Positions 42,246 to 51,102 of a stretch of DNA of 54,615 nt are shown here, in pieces. The notes under the pieces are model-generated. The model was given only the letters and a program-made list of their open reading frames with translations. It ran no database searches and had not been told where the DNA came from. The stretch's first letter is position 1; the number at the start of each line of letters is the position of its first letter. Source of the stretch: an uncultured Sterolibacterium sp. (GTDB lineage Bacteria > Pseudomonadota > Gammaproteobacteria > Burkholderiales > Rhodocyclaceae). Made by a program: the position numbers and the translations under genes. The stretch covers positions 1 through 54,615 of the forward strand of contig CAIYYX010000015.1 in the NCBI GenBank assembly GCA_903930535.1, read 5' to 3'.

Positions 42246-42510
42246 TCGCCCGTTTTCTCCCCGGCCAGTTCCCTTCGGTCTAACGAGGCTCAGCCCTCCT
42301 GAAGTTCGCGGCGATTCCTGGCCGCTCCAGAAAAAACCCTTCTCCATACCGTCGTTCTACCCCCGGCGAGGCAATTCCTTGCCCGCAGAGGCGAGGATGC
42401 GTACGCCGGCGGGAGTCAAAAAAATCCCCATAAATATGCCAATGAAATATAAATGAGTTTATACTTTGAGCCACGCTCCGTTCCTGGCACGAATCCGTTG
42501 GGAGACTCAT

Positions 42511-43221
42511 TTGGATCGAATGGATTACTCCGATCAAGCCAATCCAGCCATTGCCGCCCTGCTCATGGAAATCGAGGCGCGCAAGAAGGCTGAAGCCTCG
42601 CTGCGCAAGGCCAATGAGGAATGGGAGGAACTCTATACCAACACCGAGTGTGGCTTCCACTCCCTCGATACAGGCGGCACTGTGTTGGGGATGAATGACA
42701 TCGAGCTTTTCTGGCTGGGTTACCGCCGTGAAGAAGTCGTCGGAAAGATGAAGCTGACGCAGTTGATTTCTCCGCAATGCCATGATGATTTCCGATACGC
42801 TTGCGGTTTTCTCCATGAGCACGGGTGGCTGAGGCAATTCCCCTATGACATGCTGAGAAGGGATGGCATGACTTTCCCCATCGTCGTCAACGTGCGTGCC
42901 ATCAAGGACGAAAATGGGAAATTCCTGAGATCGATCGCCTCGGTATTCGATGTCACCGCTCTCAAGAATGCCCAGAGCGAACTCCACAAGCTCAACGGCA
43001 TGCTGGAGCAGCGGGTGCGCGAGCGTACTGCTGAACTGTTCATGACCAACAAGATCCTGGAAGCGGAAAATTTAGAGTTCAGGCGGGCACTTCACGACAA
43101 GGCTTGCCAGAATCTGACGTCTTCCGACCCCAATCGCAGGTGCATTGAAAGCCAACTGCCGGAAGATTCTGGTCTGAATGCCACGCTGTGCGGGATACTG
43201 CCCTGGTCGAGGAAACCATAG
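42511..43221 (+). CDS. orphan PAS-domain protein
   Basis: A 236-residue protein with one PAS/PAC domain (about 45-155: TNTECGFHSLDTGGTVLGMNDIE, then FPIVVNVRAIKDENGKFLRSIASVFDVTALK) flanked by coiled-coil helices. No kinase, GGDEF or other output follows; the C-terminus ends in a Cys-rich, unstructured tail. TTG 42511 is favoured because GGGAG lies six bases upstream; ATG 42520 is the alternative, and the open frame reaches 42466. A TATACT -10 is at 42460-42465. It may be a truncated sensor or an adaptor that dimerises with larger PAS proteins. Confidence 0.7.
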   Translation: MDRMDYSDQANPAIAALLMEIEARKKAEASLRKANEEWEELYTNTECGFHSLDTGGTVLGMNDIELFWLGYRREEVVGKMKLTQLISPQCHDDFRYACGFLHEHGWLRQFPYDMLRRDGMTFPIVVNVRAIKDENGKFLRSIASVFDVTALKNAQSELHKLNGMLEQRVRERTAELFMTNKILEAENLEFRRALHDKACQNLTSSDPNRRCIESQLPEDSGLNATLCGILPWSRKP

Positions 43222-43343
43222 AGCTCTGATAATAGGCCGCGCTCTGCGGCCGTATCGGGTTCGGGGCCGGCTTCTCCGGAACATGCGATTTTGCAATTTT
43301 GCAGCAAATAAGCGAAAATACAGAAAACAACGGGGCTTTTACA

Positions 43344-43802
43344 ATGAAAATGAATGAACTTCCCAACAATTCCAAAGGGCAGCCTGTCGAATTGGACGCA
43401 AAAGGGAAGAACGTCCTCCTGGAATGTTATTCCGACGGCGACATCTTTTTTTGGACCGACGACGGCATCTGCCTCGAGTTTGACAGGAAGAACACCACAC
43501 TCCTCATTGCTGCGCTGCGGCAACAGGAGAAGCTTCCCAAGACCTCTCGTGCGGCTCCTCAGGCGCTGGTGGCAGAATCGCGTCCGTCGCGCACACTGGC
43601 TGCGGCAAGCCTGAAAACGAGTTCAGCCTCCGGAGGCTCAAAGCAGAAGGAACCGAACCGCTCCGTTGCCAAGGAAGCGCAGGGATGGGGAGCGACGGTC
43701 GTCGCGAATGGCAAGACCGCCCGCTACTACTACGACAAGCGCGACAGCGCCCGCGAGGCAAGCGCTGCCCACAGGATAGGCGAGGCCGGCAGGATCGCTT
43801 AA
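43344..43802 (+). CDS. hypothetical protein with acidic N-terminal and basic C-terminal half
   Basis: A 152-residue protein from ATG 43344 (the frame opens earlier, TTG 43299, but GGGG lies nine bases before 43344). The N-terminal part resembles a small beta domain (DAKGKNVLLECYSDGDIFFWTDDGICLEFDRKN). A low-complexity Ser/Ala/Lys linker follows (about 80-115), then GWGATVVANGKTARYYYDKRDS near the end. No family recognised. Base composition does not stand out from neighbours. Confidence 0.6.
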   Translation: MKMNELPNNSKGQPVELDAKGKNVLLECYSDGDIFFWTDDGICLEFDRKNTTLLIAALRQQEKLPKTSRAAPQALVAESRPSRTLAAASLKTSSASGGSKQKEPNRSVAKEAQGWGATVVANGKTARYYYDKRDSAREASAAHRIGEAGRIA

Positions 43803-43878
43803 CCCCCGTAGTTGCCGAAGGCAACCCAGGGCACTTGTGCACTTGTGGCGCGAAGCAGTTGCTGATTCAACCGCCGGC

Positions 43879-46800
43879 CTATAAACGGCCTAAGAGGCCG
43901 AGGTCGGACCGGCTGTTCCTGGCGCTGCCTCCTTGGTCATTGGCGGCGCGCACTGCCATCAGGTGTTGCTCTTCAGGCAGCAATTCAGACAGCCACATGC
44001 TTCTAGGCTCCGCGAGAAGTTTCGCGAATTCCGCTGCCGGCAAGGCCATGCTGAAGTAATGGCCCTGCATCTCATCGCAGCCTTGCCGGCGCAGGAAATT
44101 CATCTGTCCCTCGGATTCGACGCCTTCGGCAACGACGGTCAGGTTCAGGTTGTGCGCGAGACCTATGACGGCCGTACAGATTTCGCAATCATCGGGGTCG
44201 CTTGTCAGGTCCCGGACGAAAGCGCGATCAATTTTCAGTTGGTCGATGGGAAACCTCTTCAAGTAGCTCAAGGATGAGAACCCTGTGCCGAAATCATCCA
44301 GGGACAGTTTCACCCCGACCGCCCTTAGTTCATGCATGGTGGCGACGGCGGACTCGACATCGTCCATCAGGGCGCTCTCGGTGATCTCAAGATCGATGTA
44401 GCGCGCATCAAGGGTGTTGGAGCGCAGGGAATGCTGGATCAGTGCCGCGAGATTTTCCTGGCGGAATTGGTGCGGGGAAAGATTGATCGCCACGGGTGGC
44501 ACAGGCAGTCCGGCGTCCAGCCAAGTTCGCAATTGTGCGCAGACATTCTCTACCACCCATTTCCCCATGGGCTGGATCAATCCGCTCTCTTCGGCCAGGG
44601 GGATGAAATCCCCCGGCGGCACGATGCCGATTTCCGGGTGACGCCAGCGCACCAGAGCCTCCGCTCCAGTGACCCGGCCGCTCACCAGGCTCACCTTGGG
44701 CTGGAAATACATCATCAGTTCGTCCCGCTCCAGGGCCCCGCGCAGGTCTGCCTCCATGATGAAGCGTGCCGATGTCCGCTCGTTCATCTCCGGTGCGTAG
44801 AAGCGGAAGCTGCCCCCTCCCACGGACTTGGCTCTGTAGAGGGCGGCCGATGCGTTCTTGATCAGGCTCTCGCCGTTCTTGCCGTCCTTGGGATAAAGAC
44901 TGATGCCCATGCTGGTGCTGGTATAGATCTCGCGGCCGCCCAGATTGAGGGGCTGCATCACGGCTGCGAGCAGTTTGCGCGCGACCGGCGCGACATCTTC
45001 TTCCTTCGCCACGTCATTCATGATCACCGCGAACTCGTCGGCTGACAGGCGCGCCACCGTGTCCCCCTTGCGCAGGCTGGAGGTGAGGCATTGCCCGACA
45101 TGCGAGAGCATGCTGTCGCCGGTGCCGTGCCCGAGACTTTCATTGATGGTTTTGAAACGGTCGAGGTCGAGCATCACCACGGCGACCAGGGTGCCGCTTC
45201 TTGAGGCTTGCAACAAGACCTGACTCAAGCGGTCATGGAAAAGGTTGCGGTTGGCCAGGCCGGTCAAGGTGTCATAATTGTTCTGATAGGCCAATTCCCG
45301 CTCGACCCTTTCGTGTTCCGCGGCATGTCGCAGGCTGGAAATGCCATAGCCAAGATCGTCGGCCAGTTCCTGCAGCAGTTTGACTTCCTCGGTGTCGAAG
45401 GCCTCTGGCTCAGGAGCGCAGATCTGCAAGGCGCCAATCACCTTGCCGTTGATGATGATGGGCAAGGCTATCATCGCAGCGAAGCGATGCTTGATCAGTT
45501 CGGGCCGCCACTCGATAAACCGGGGATCGGAGAGCAAGTTGCGGAGTATGGTTGTCTTGCCGCTCAGGATGGCGTTGCCGGCAGGGTTAGTGATTTTCGT
45601 CTGGTCGCTCAGGCTGAGATTCAGGCCATCGATATAAGCAAGATTTTCCCCGGCCATGGCCATGACCCGGATGCTATGGTTCTCGCCCTTCTCGGCAAAC
45701 CCCACCCACGCCAGAGGATAATTCCCGTCCCTGACAATCTCCTGGCAGACTTCGTCGAGCAGGGTCTGTTCGTTCATGGCTCGCACCAGCGAGTGATTGA
45801 CCGCGGAGAGCACCGCAAGGGCACGGTTAGCCTGGCGCAGATCCGCGTCGGCCTGTTTGATGCTGACGTCGCGCAATTTGAGCGTTTCCCCCATTTTGTT
45901 GAACACTCCGGAAAGTTGCCCGAGTTCGCTCGCATCGGGAGGCAAGTTGGCGCGCGCATCGAGGTCCCCCTCTGCCAGGCGCCGCGCGGCCCGGGACAAC
46001 TCCCCTATCCTGCGCAGCAGCAGCCGGTCGCCGGCGATCCAGCCGATCGAGAGCGCCAGGAAAGCGGCGATTCCCATCAGGAGTAGATCGCGATTTTCGA
46101 TCCGGTTGATTTCGGAGTAGGCGGCATGAGTTGGAACGCCTATCCTGAGATAGAGATTGCTGCCGCTGTTCTCGGGAAACAGCGGCAGCAGGGCTGTGAG
46201 TCTATCTTCTCCATTCGACCATTTCGCTTCGCTGATTTCGCCCCCCCGTCCGCCGGCAACGAGTTGTGTCCATTCTGGGACGGGACGGCCTAGCAAGCCC
46301 TGTTCATTATGGTGGCCGGCGATAAGGTTGCCGTTGCCGTCGAGCAGGCTGAGGATGGATCCTGTGGGCAGATCGGTACGCCCCAGTATCCCGTTCAACC
46401 AGTCGAGATCCAGGCCTATGGCGATCACTGCGCTCACCTTCCCCGTGCCATCCAGTATCGGGTGTGCCATGACCAGGGAGTTCTTGCCGCTGATGCGGCT
46501 GACCTGATAGTTCCCGACGACGAAATCGCGAAACCTGAGGGCGTTCTTGAAGTAGTCCCTGTCAGCCACATTGACCTGGTAGCGGGATGCAACGGCGCTG
46601 CAGCGGACGATGCCGGCGGCATCCGCGACGATGATGTTCACGAATTGCGGATTGAGCCTCAGCGTGGCTCCCAGCAACTCCGTACACTTGTCGGCAGGCC
46701 TCTGGGCGCTGATCTCGGGCATACTCGCAATGTTTTTCAGCATGCTGTGGTATTGCTTCAGAATGTCCTGGACGCGCGAGCGCATGTCGATGATCCGGCT

Positions 46801-46962
46801 GGCCGCTTCTTGTCGCGACTCGGCCATCGCCCGTTCCCTGGCCTCGAAGGACGAGAACAGGATCAGGGCGAATGCCGGAGCGATGGTAAGCAGCAATGAG
46901 ATCAGCATGCGCAAATGCGCGCGGGAAAGCCAGGTGATGGGTCGTCGATTTGTTGGGAACAT
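43879..46962 (-). CDS. c-di-GMP phosphodiesterase: Cache-HAMP-GAF-GGDEF(degenerate)-EAL
   Basis: A 1027-residue membrane sensor. Helix (about 17-37), periplasmic double-Cache-like domain (about 40-285), second helix (about 292-310), HAMP (about 310-360), GAF (about 385-545), GGDEF (about 560-715) and EAL (about 735-985). The GGDEF motif is S640-ADEF, so cyclase activity is probably lost. The EAL motif is intact (E768-A-L-V-R), as are NLSPHQF, DDFGTGFSSLSYLK and VVAEGVES, so c-di-GMP hydrolysis is expected. It may bind GTP in the degenerate domain as an activator, as in other composite enzymes. Confidence 0.92.
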   Translation of the reverse strand: MFPTNRRPITWLSRAHLRMLISLLLTIAPAFALILFSSFEARERAMAESRQEAASRIIDMRSRVQDILKQYHSMLKNIASMPEISAQRPADKCTELLGATLRLNPQFVNIIVADAAGIVRCSAVASRYQVNVADRDYFKNALRFRDFVVGNYQVSRISGKNSLVMAHPILDGTGKVSAVIAIGLDLDWLNGILGRTDLPTGSILSLLDGNGNLIAGHHNEQGLLGRPVPEWTQLVAGGRGGEISEAKWSNGEDRLTALLPLFPENSGSNLYLRIGVPTHAAYSEINRIENRDLLLMGIAAFLALSIGWIAGDRLLLRRIGELSRAARRLAEGDLDARANLPPDASELGQLSGVFNKMGETLKLRDVSIKQADADLRQANRALAVLSAVNHSLVRAMNEQTLLDEVCQEIVRDGNYPLAWVGFAEKGENHSIRVMAMAGENLAYIDGLNLSLSDQTKITNPAGNAILSGKTTILRNLLSDPRFIEWRPELIKHRFAAMIALPIIINGKVIGALQICAPEPEAFDTEEVKLLQELADDLGYGISSLRHAAEHERVERELAYQNNYDTLTGLANRNLFHDRLSQVLLQASRSGTLVAVVMLDLDRFKTINESLGHGTGDSMLSHVGQCLTSSLRKGDTVARLSADEFAVIMNDVAKEEDVAPVARKLLAAVMQPLNLGGREIYTSTSMGISLYPKDGKNGESLIKNASAALYRAKSVGGGSFRFYAPEMNERTSARFIMEADLRGALERDELMMYFQPKVSLVSGRVTGAEALVRWRHPEIGIVPPGDFIPLAEESGLIQPMGKWVVENVCAQLRTWLDAGLPVPPVAINLSPHQFRQENLAALIQHSLRSNTLDARYIDLEITESALMDDVESAVATMHELRAVGVKLSLDDFGTGFSSLSYLKRFPIDQLKIDRAFVRDLTSDPDDCEICTAVIGLAHNLNLTVVAEGVESEGQMNFLRRQGCDEMQGHYFSMALPAAEFAKLLAEPRSMWLSELLPEEQHLMAVRAANDQGGSARNSRSDLGLLGRL

Positions 46963-47102
46963 TTTTATTTAAGCCGCATTGCCCCGGAAATCATGCCTGG
47001 ACTGGATAGTCAGCGCAGGAAGATTAATATCACAAAATAGGACAAATGGATATAAATAAATGACAATGGCAATAAATCGGCTGCACCCGGGCAGCACTGG
47101 CC

Positions 47103-47390
47103 ATGCCGGTATCCGGAATCCCTGAACGGATGGCCTGGTTTCTCTACCTGATAGAGTGCGAGGACGGCAGCATTTACACCGGCATCACCGTCGATGTCGC
47201 TCTCCGCTACGCCAAGCACGCTTCTGGCCGCGGCGCCCGCTATACCCGCTCGCACCCGCCGCGATGCCTGCTGGCGACGGTGGAATATGCCGACCGGTCG
47301 GCTGCCGCGAGGGCGGAGTATGAAATAAAGCGTCTGACGCCCGGGCAGAAACGCGAGTTTTGCCGGAGCGTCAATTCTCCGAACGGCTAG
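47103..47390 (+). CDS. GIY-YIG domain nuclease-like protein
   Basis: A 95-residue stand-alone GIY-YIG protein of the UPF0213/YhbQ type. Signature elements: WFLYLIECEDGSIYTGITVD, Arg in VALRYAKHASG, YTRSHPP, and Glu in RAEYEIKRL. ATG 47103 is used; ATG 47130 (MAWFLYLIE) is an equally plausible start, since neither has a strong RBS. These proteins are probable DNA-repair or restriction-like nucleases. A dispersed repeat lies just downstream. Confidence 0.85.
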   Translation: MPVSGIPERMAWFLYLIECEDGSIYTGITVDVALRYAKHASGRGARYTRSHPPRCLLATVEYADRSAAARAEYEIKRLTPGQKREFCRSVNSPNG

Positions 47391-47405
47391 GGATCCTCTT
47401 ATTAA

Positions 47406-47474
47406 GTCATCCCCGCGAAAGCGGGGATCCAGTAAGTAGTGGAAATCCTAGATTCCCGCCTACGCGGGAATGAG
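47406..47474. repeat. REP-like dispersed palindromic element
   Basis: Two inverted repeats in tandem: ATCCCCGCGAAAGCGGGGAT (47409-47428) and ATTCCCGCCTACGCGGGAAT (47452-47471), separated by 23 bases. The core resembles the common betaproteobacterial and neisserial intergenic repeats (ATTCCC-N8-GGGAAT, dRS3-like). It lies between the convergent GIY-YIG and MFS genes and might act as a terminator. Confidence 0.7.
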
Positions 47475-47498
47475 TGCGGATACTTGATCAGACCTTCC

Positions 47499-48674
47499 CT
47501 AGCTTGTGAGCTGGTTTCTCCAGCGCCATCCCAGCCAGAGCGTGGCCAGGGTGGTCAAGAGCACCAGTGGCAATGCAGCCAGGTTGAGAATGTTCCAGCC
47601 CTGGTGGGTGACGATCACGCCGGACGAGAGCGAAGACAGCACCTGCATCGTGAACACGATGAACTCGTTCGTGCCCTGTGCCTTGGCTTTCTCCTCCGGC
47701 CGATAGGTCTCGATGAGCAGCGTGGTTCCGCCTATATAGAGGAAGTTCCAGCCAATGCCCAGGAGCAGGAGCGCCCACCAGAAGTGCGGCAGCGAGACGC
47801 CGGAGAGGGCGACGCCGACGCAGGCGCACATCAGTACGCTGCCGGCGAGGGTGATATTGATCACGCCCCAGCGCTTGATCAGGCCGCCGGTGAAGAAAGA
47901 CGGCACGAACATGGCGATGACATGCCACTCGAGGACAAACGCGGTGTCGGAAAAAGGCAGGTTGCAGACATCCATCGCCAGCGGCGTCGCCGTCATCAAC
48001 AGGTTCATCACGCCGAAGCCGCATGCCGCCGCCAGGACGGCGACGATGAAGGCCGGCTGGGTGGCGATTTCGCGCAGCGGCCGGCCTGGCATTTTTTGCA
48101 CCGCTGCCGGCAGTGCCGGGATATCGAGCCGGCTAGAAAGGAAGAGGGAGATCACCGCGAACAACGCCAGCATGCCGTAGGAGGCGAGGAAGGGCGTTGA
48201 GAGCAGATCCCGCGTCAGCTTTCCCGATTCCGGTCCGAGCACGCCGCCCAGGATGCCGCCGGCCAGGGTCAGCGAGATCGCCTTGCTTTTCCAATCGGGC
48301 GGTGCCGCGTCGGCGGCAGCAAAGCGGTACTGCTGGCCAAAGGCGTTGTAGACGCCGGCGATCAGGGTGCCCAGGCAAAGCAGCCAGAAACTTCCGATGG
48401 ACACCGCCAGAGCGCAGACCAGCGTGCCGATGAGGCCGAAGGTCGAGCCGAGCATGAAACCGGCGCGGCGGCCATGATGTTTCATGAAAAAGGAAGCGGG
48501 CAGTGAAGACAACGCAGCCCCGATCACATAGGTGGTCACAGGCAAGGTAGCAAGCCGCTTGTCTGCCGCCAGCGTAAGACCGATGAGGCCGTTCATGGCG
48601 ACCAGGCTGATGCTGTTGGTCAAGAGCAGGGCCTGGCAGGCTGCCAGGAGCCCGATGTTGCGCTTGACGATCAT
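47499..48674 (-). CDS. MFS transporter
   Basis: A 391-residue major-facilitator transporter with about twelve hydrophobic segments. The start is ATG 48674, which overlaps the stop of the hydrolase (ATGA); the open frame to 48962 lies inside that gene. The inter-helix 2-3 loop reads FFMKHHGRRAGFMLG, the usual GRR-type motif. No substrate-specific feature is seen. It is the third gene of the metY-hydrolase-MFS run. Export of a sulfur metabolite or a drug-like compound is possible. Confidence 0.85.
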   Translation of the reverse strand: MIVKRNIGLLAACQALLLTNSISLVAMNGLIGLTLAADKRLATLPVTTYVIGAALSSLPASFFMKHHGRRAGFMLGSTFGLIGTLVCALAVSIGSFWLLCLGTLIAGVYNAFGQQYRFAAADAAPPDWKSKAISLTLAGGILGGVLGPESGKLTRDLLSTPFLASYGMLALFAVISLFLSSRLDIPALPAAVQKMPGRPLREIATQPAFIVAVLAAACGFGVMNLLMTATPLAMDVCNLPFSDTAFVLEWHVIAMFVPSFFTGGLIKRWGVINITLAGSVLMCACVGVALSGVSLPHFWWALLLLGIGWNFLYIGGTTLLIETYRPEEKAKAQGTNEFIVFTMQVLSSLSSGVIVTHQGWNILNLAALPLVLLTTLATLWLGWRWRNQLTS

Positions 48675-49459
48675 TCTCCCAGGAATTCGCGCAACTGATC
48701 GAGCACGGCGTCGGGCTGCTCGGTCATCATGGCGTGGCCTGCGCCGGCCAGAATCACCTGCCTCGCGCGAGGCAGGGCTTGCGCAAGATTCTTGGCCGGC
48801 GGAGTCATCTGGTCCTGGCTGCCACACAATATCAATGCCGGGCAGGCGACTGCCGCGCCGTGTTCGAGGCCGGCGCGATAATCGTTGCAGGCGCTGAGGT
48901 CTGTGAACAGCACGCCGGGAGCGGCATGCTCCATCAGGCGGCGGTTCATGCCTAGCATCCACATCCCGGGTGCCGTGTTGCCGCCTAACAGCCCGCGCGG
49001 GCTGTGCGACCAGATATTGATCATGGCCTGGGCGCGTTTCTCGTCATTCTTTGCCGCATCCAGAAGCGCCTGGGAAACCGGCATGGGCAGCGCCAGTCCG
49101 AGGAGGGCAATGCGCGAGATCCGCTCCGGAGAGTTCGCCGCGCTCGCCAGGGCTACCAAGGAACCCATGCTGTGGCCGACCAGTGCGGTGTGCGGGATGG
49201 CGGCGGCATCGAGGAGTCTGACGATCCAGTTCGCCATGTCGCTGATGCTGGCAAGTGCTTTGCCGCCCGAGCGGCCGTGGCCAGGCAGGTCGACCGCCAG
49301 CGCCCTGAAGCCGTGATGGGCGAACCAGCGGCTCTGCCCGCTCCAGCAGGAGTGATCGAGTTCTGCGCCATGGAGAAACAGCACTGCCGGCAGCGCCGGG
49401 TCTAAGGCCTTGCCTCCCGTGTAGGCATAGACGCTGTGGCCGTCGATCAGAAATTCCAT
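48671..49459 (-). CDS. alpha/beta hydrolase
   Basis: A 262-residue alpha/beta-hydrolase. Catalytic Ser97 is in the nucleophile elbow GHSMGS; the oxyanion segment is LFLHGAELDHS, Asp is in LCGSQDQM and His in GAGHAMM. ATG 49459 is taken (the frame opens far upstream inside metY). It lies 5 bp after the metY stop and overlaps the MFS gene by 4 bp. Ester or lactone hydrolysis is likely; the substrate is unknown. Proximity to metY recalls, but does not prove, a homoserine-acetyltransferase-like link; that enzyme has a longer chain. Confidence 0.85.
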   Translation of the reverse strand: MEFLIDGHSVYAYTGGKALDPALPAVLFLHGAELDHSCWSGQSRWFAHHGFRALAVDLPGHGRSGGKALASISDMANWIVRLLDAAAIPHTALVGHSMGSLVALASAANSPERISRIALLGLALPMPVSQALLDAAKNDEKRAQAMINIWSHSPRGLLGGNTAPGMWMLGMNRRLMEHAAPGVLFTDLSACNDYRAGLEHGAAVACPALILCGSQDQMTPPAKNLAQALPRARQVILAGAGHAMMTEQPDAVLDQLREFLGE

Positions 49460-49464
49460 CGATC

Positions 49465-50772
49465 TTAAGCTTTCTGCGCGGCACGCAGGCCGCGGTTCAA
49501 GTCCTCGATCAGGTCGTCCGCATCCTCGAGCCCGATCGACAGGCGCACCGTGCCCTCCAGGATGCCGGCCGCGGCCAGCGCCTCCGCCGACATGCGGAAG
49601 TGGGTGGTGCTGGCCGGGTGGATCACCAGGGACTTGGCGTCGCCGACATTGGCCAGATGCGAGAACACGCGCAGGGCCTCGATGAAGCGTTTTCCCGCCA
49701 GTCTTGAGCCGCCGGCGCCGCCTTTGAGCGCGAAGCTGAATACCGAGCCGCAGCCTTTTGGCAGGAGCTTTTGCGCCAGAGCATGGTCGGGATGGCTTGG
49801 GAGTTCCGGATAGGAGATGGACTCGACCGCCGGATGAGCGGCGAGATGGGCGACGATTTTGCGGGTGTTTTCGATATGGCGGGCCATGCGCAGCGGCAGC
49901 GTTTCCATGCCTTGCAGGATCTGGAAGGCGTTGAAGGGCGACATACAGGCGCCGAAGTCGCGCAGGCCTTCGCGGCGGGCGCGCAGCAGGAAGGCGGCAA
50001 CCGTGGATTCCTCGGCAAAGTCCATGCCGTGAAAGCCCTCGTAGGCTTCGCAAAGCGTAGTGAATTTACCGGACTTGTCCCAGTCGAATTTTCCGCCATC
50101 GACCAGGAGGCCTCCTATGGCCACGCCATGGCCGCCCAGGAACTTGGTCGCAGAGTGGAAGACCAGGTCGGCGCCGAACTCGAATGGCTGCATCAGATAG
50201 GGCGTGGTGAAGGTGGAGTCCACCAGCAGGGGCAGGCCGTGGTCATGGGCGATTGCCGCCAGCCGGGGCACATCGAGCACGTCGAGACCGGGGTTGCCCA
50301 GGCTCTCGCCGAAGACGAGCCGCGTTTCCGGACGGATGGCCGCCGCCAGGGCATCGATGTCGCGCGGCGAGACGAAGGTGGTGGTGATGCCGAAGCGCGG
50401 CAGCGTGTATTCGAGGAGATTGTGCGAGCCGCCGTAGAGCGCCCGCGAGGCAACGATGTGGCTGCCCGTACCCATCAGGGTGGTGATGGCCAGATGCAGC
50501 GCGGCCTGGCCGCTGGCTGTCGCGATGGCGCCGATGCCGCCCTCCAGGGCGCTGATGCGCTCCTCCAGCACGGCATTGGTCGGGTTGGAGATGCGCGAAT
50601 AGACATGGCCGGCGCGCTCCATGTTGAACAGTGCGGCGGCCTGGTCGCTGTCCTTGAAGACGAAGGATGTCGTCAGATAGATGGGCGCTGCGCGCGCGCC
50701 ATACTGGCTGTCGGGCACCTGGCCGGCGTGCAGGCTCAGGGTGTCGAAGCCGTAACTCTTCGGGTCGGCCAT
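49465..50772 (-). CDS. metY: O-acetylhomoserine sulfhydrylase (MetY)
   Basis: A 435-residue PLP enzyme of the Cys/Met-metabolism class. It joins O-acetylhomoserine with sulfide (or methanethiol) to give homocysteine (or methionine). The PLP-lysine is Lys210 (HSATKFLGGHG); other signatures are SRISNPTNAVLEERI and VDSTFTTPYLMQPFEFGAD. Length around 430 residues fits MetY better than MetB or MetC (about 390). It heads a run with the hydrolase and MFS genes and starts two bases after the YdcH-like gene ends. Confidence 0.93.
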   Translation of the reverse strand: MADPKSYGFDTLSLHAGQVPDSQYGARAAPIYLTTSFVFKDSDQAAALFNMERAGHVYSRISNPTNAVLEERISALEGGIGAIATASGQAALHLAITTLMGTGSHIVASRALYGGSHNLLEYTLPRFGITTTFVSPRDIDALAAAIRPETRLVFGESLGNPGLDVLDVPRLAAIAHDHGLPLLVDSTFTTPYLMQPFEFGADLVFHSATKFLGGHGVAIGGLLVDGGKFDWDKSGKFTTLCEAYEGFHGMDFAEESTVAAFLLRARREGLRDFGACMSPFNAFQILQGMETLPLRMARHIENTRKIVAHLAAHPAVESISYPELPSHPDHALAQKLLPKGCGSVFSFALKGGAGGSRLAGKRFIEALRVFSHLANVGDAKSLVIHPASTTHFRMSAEALAAAGILEGTVRLSIGLEDADDLIEDLNRGLRAAQKA

Positions 50773-50773
50773 G

Positions 50774-50983
50774 TCAGGCGAGAACGTCGGGTTCGAGCAT
50801 GCGTTCTATTTGCGCGACGCGATCCTTGAGCAGCAATTTGCGCTTTTTCAGACGGCGCAGCAGCAACTGGTCGGCAGGCGGCGAGGCGGCGTATCGGGCG
50901 ATCGCTTCGTCGAGGTCGCGGTGCTCTATGGCCAACTCGGCAAGCCGGATGCGCAGTTGCTCGGGATCATCTTTTGAGAGCAT
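50774..50983 (-). CDS. YdcH/DUF465-family small protein
   Basis: A 69-residue helical protein (RLAELAIEHRDLDEAIARY, then LLLRRLKKRKLLLKDRVAQIERML), the typical DUF465/YdcH hairpin of two charged helices. The open frame goes back to 51049, but MLSKDDPEQL at 50983 matches the family start. Function unknown. It lies one base before metY, so the genes may be co-transcribed. Confidence 0.8.
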   Translation of the reverse strand: MLSKDDPEQLRIRLAELAIEHRDLDEAIARYAASPPADQLLLRRLKKRKLLLKDRVAQIERMLEPDVLA

Positions 50984-51102
50984 GGGGCAATGGTATGCGT
51001 GACGCCCCGGAAATACAACTGCTTGCCATGTGCATATGGCACTTAACAAAAGTCTTGATACCTGTTAGCGTGAGCCCAGTATCTTTTGGCTCAGGGCGTC
51101 AC

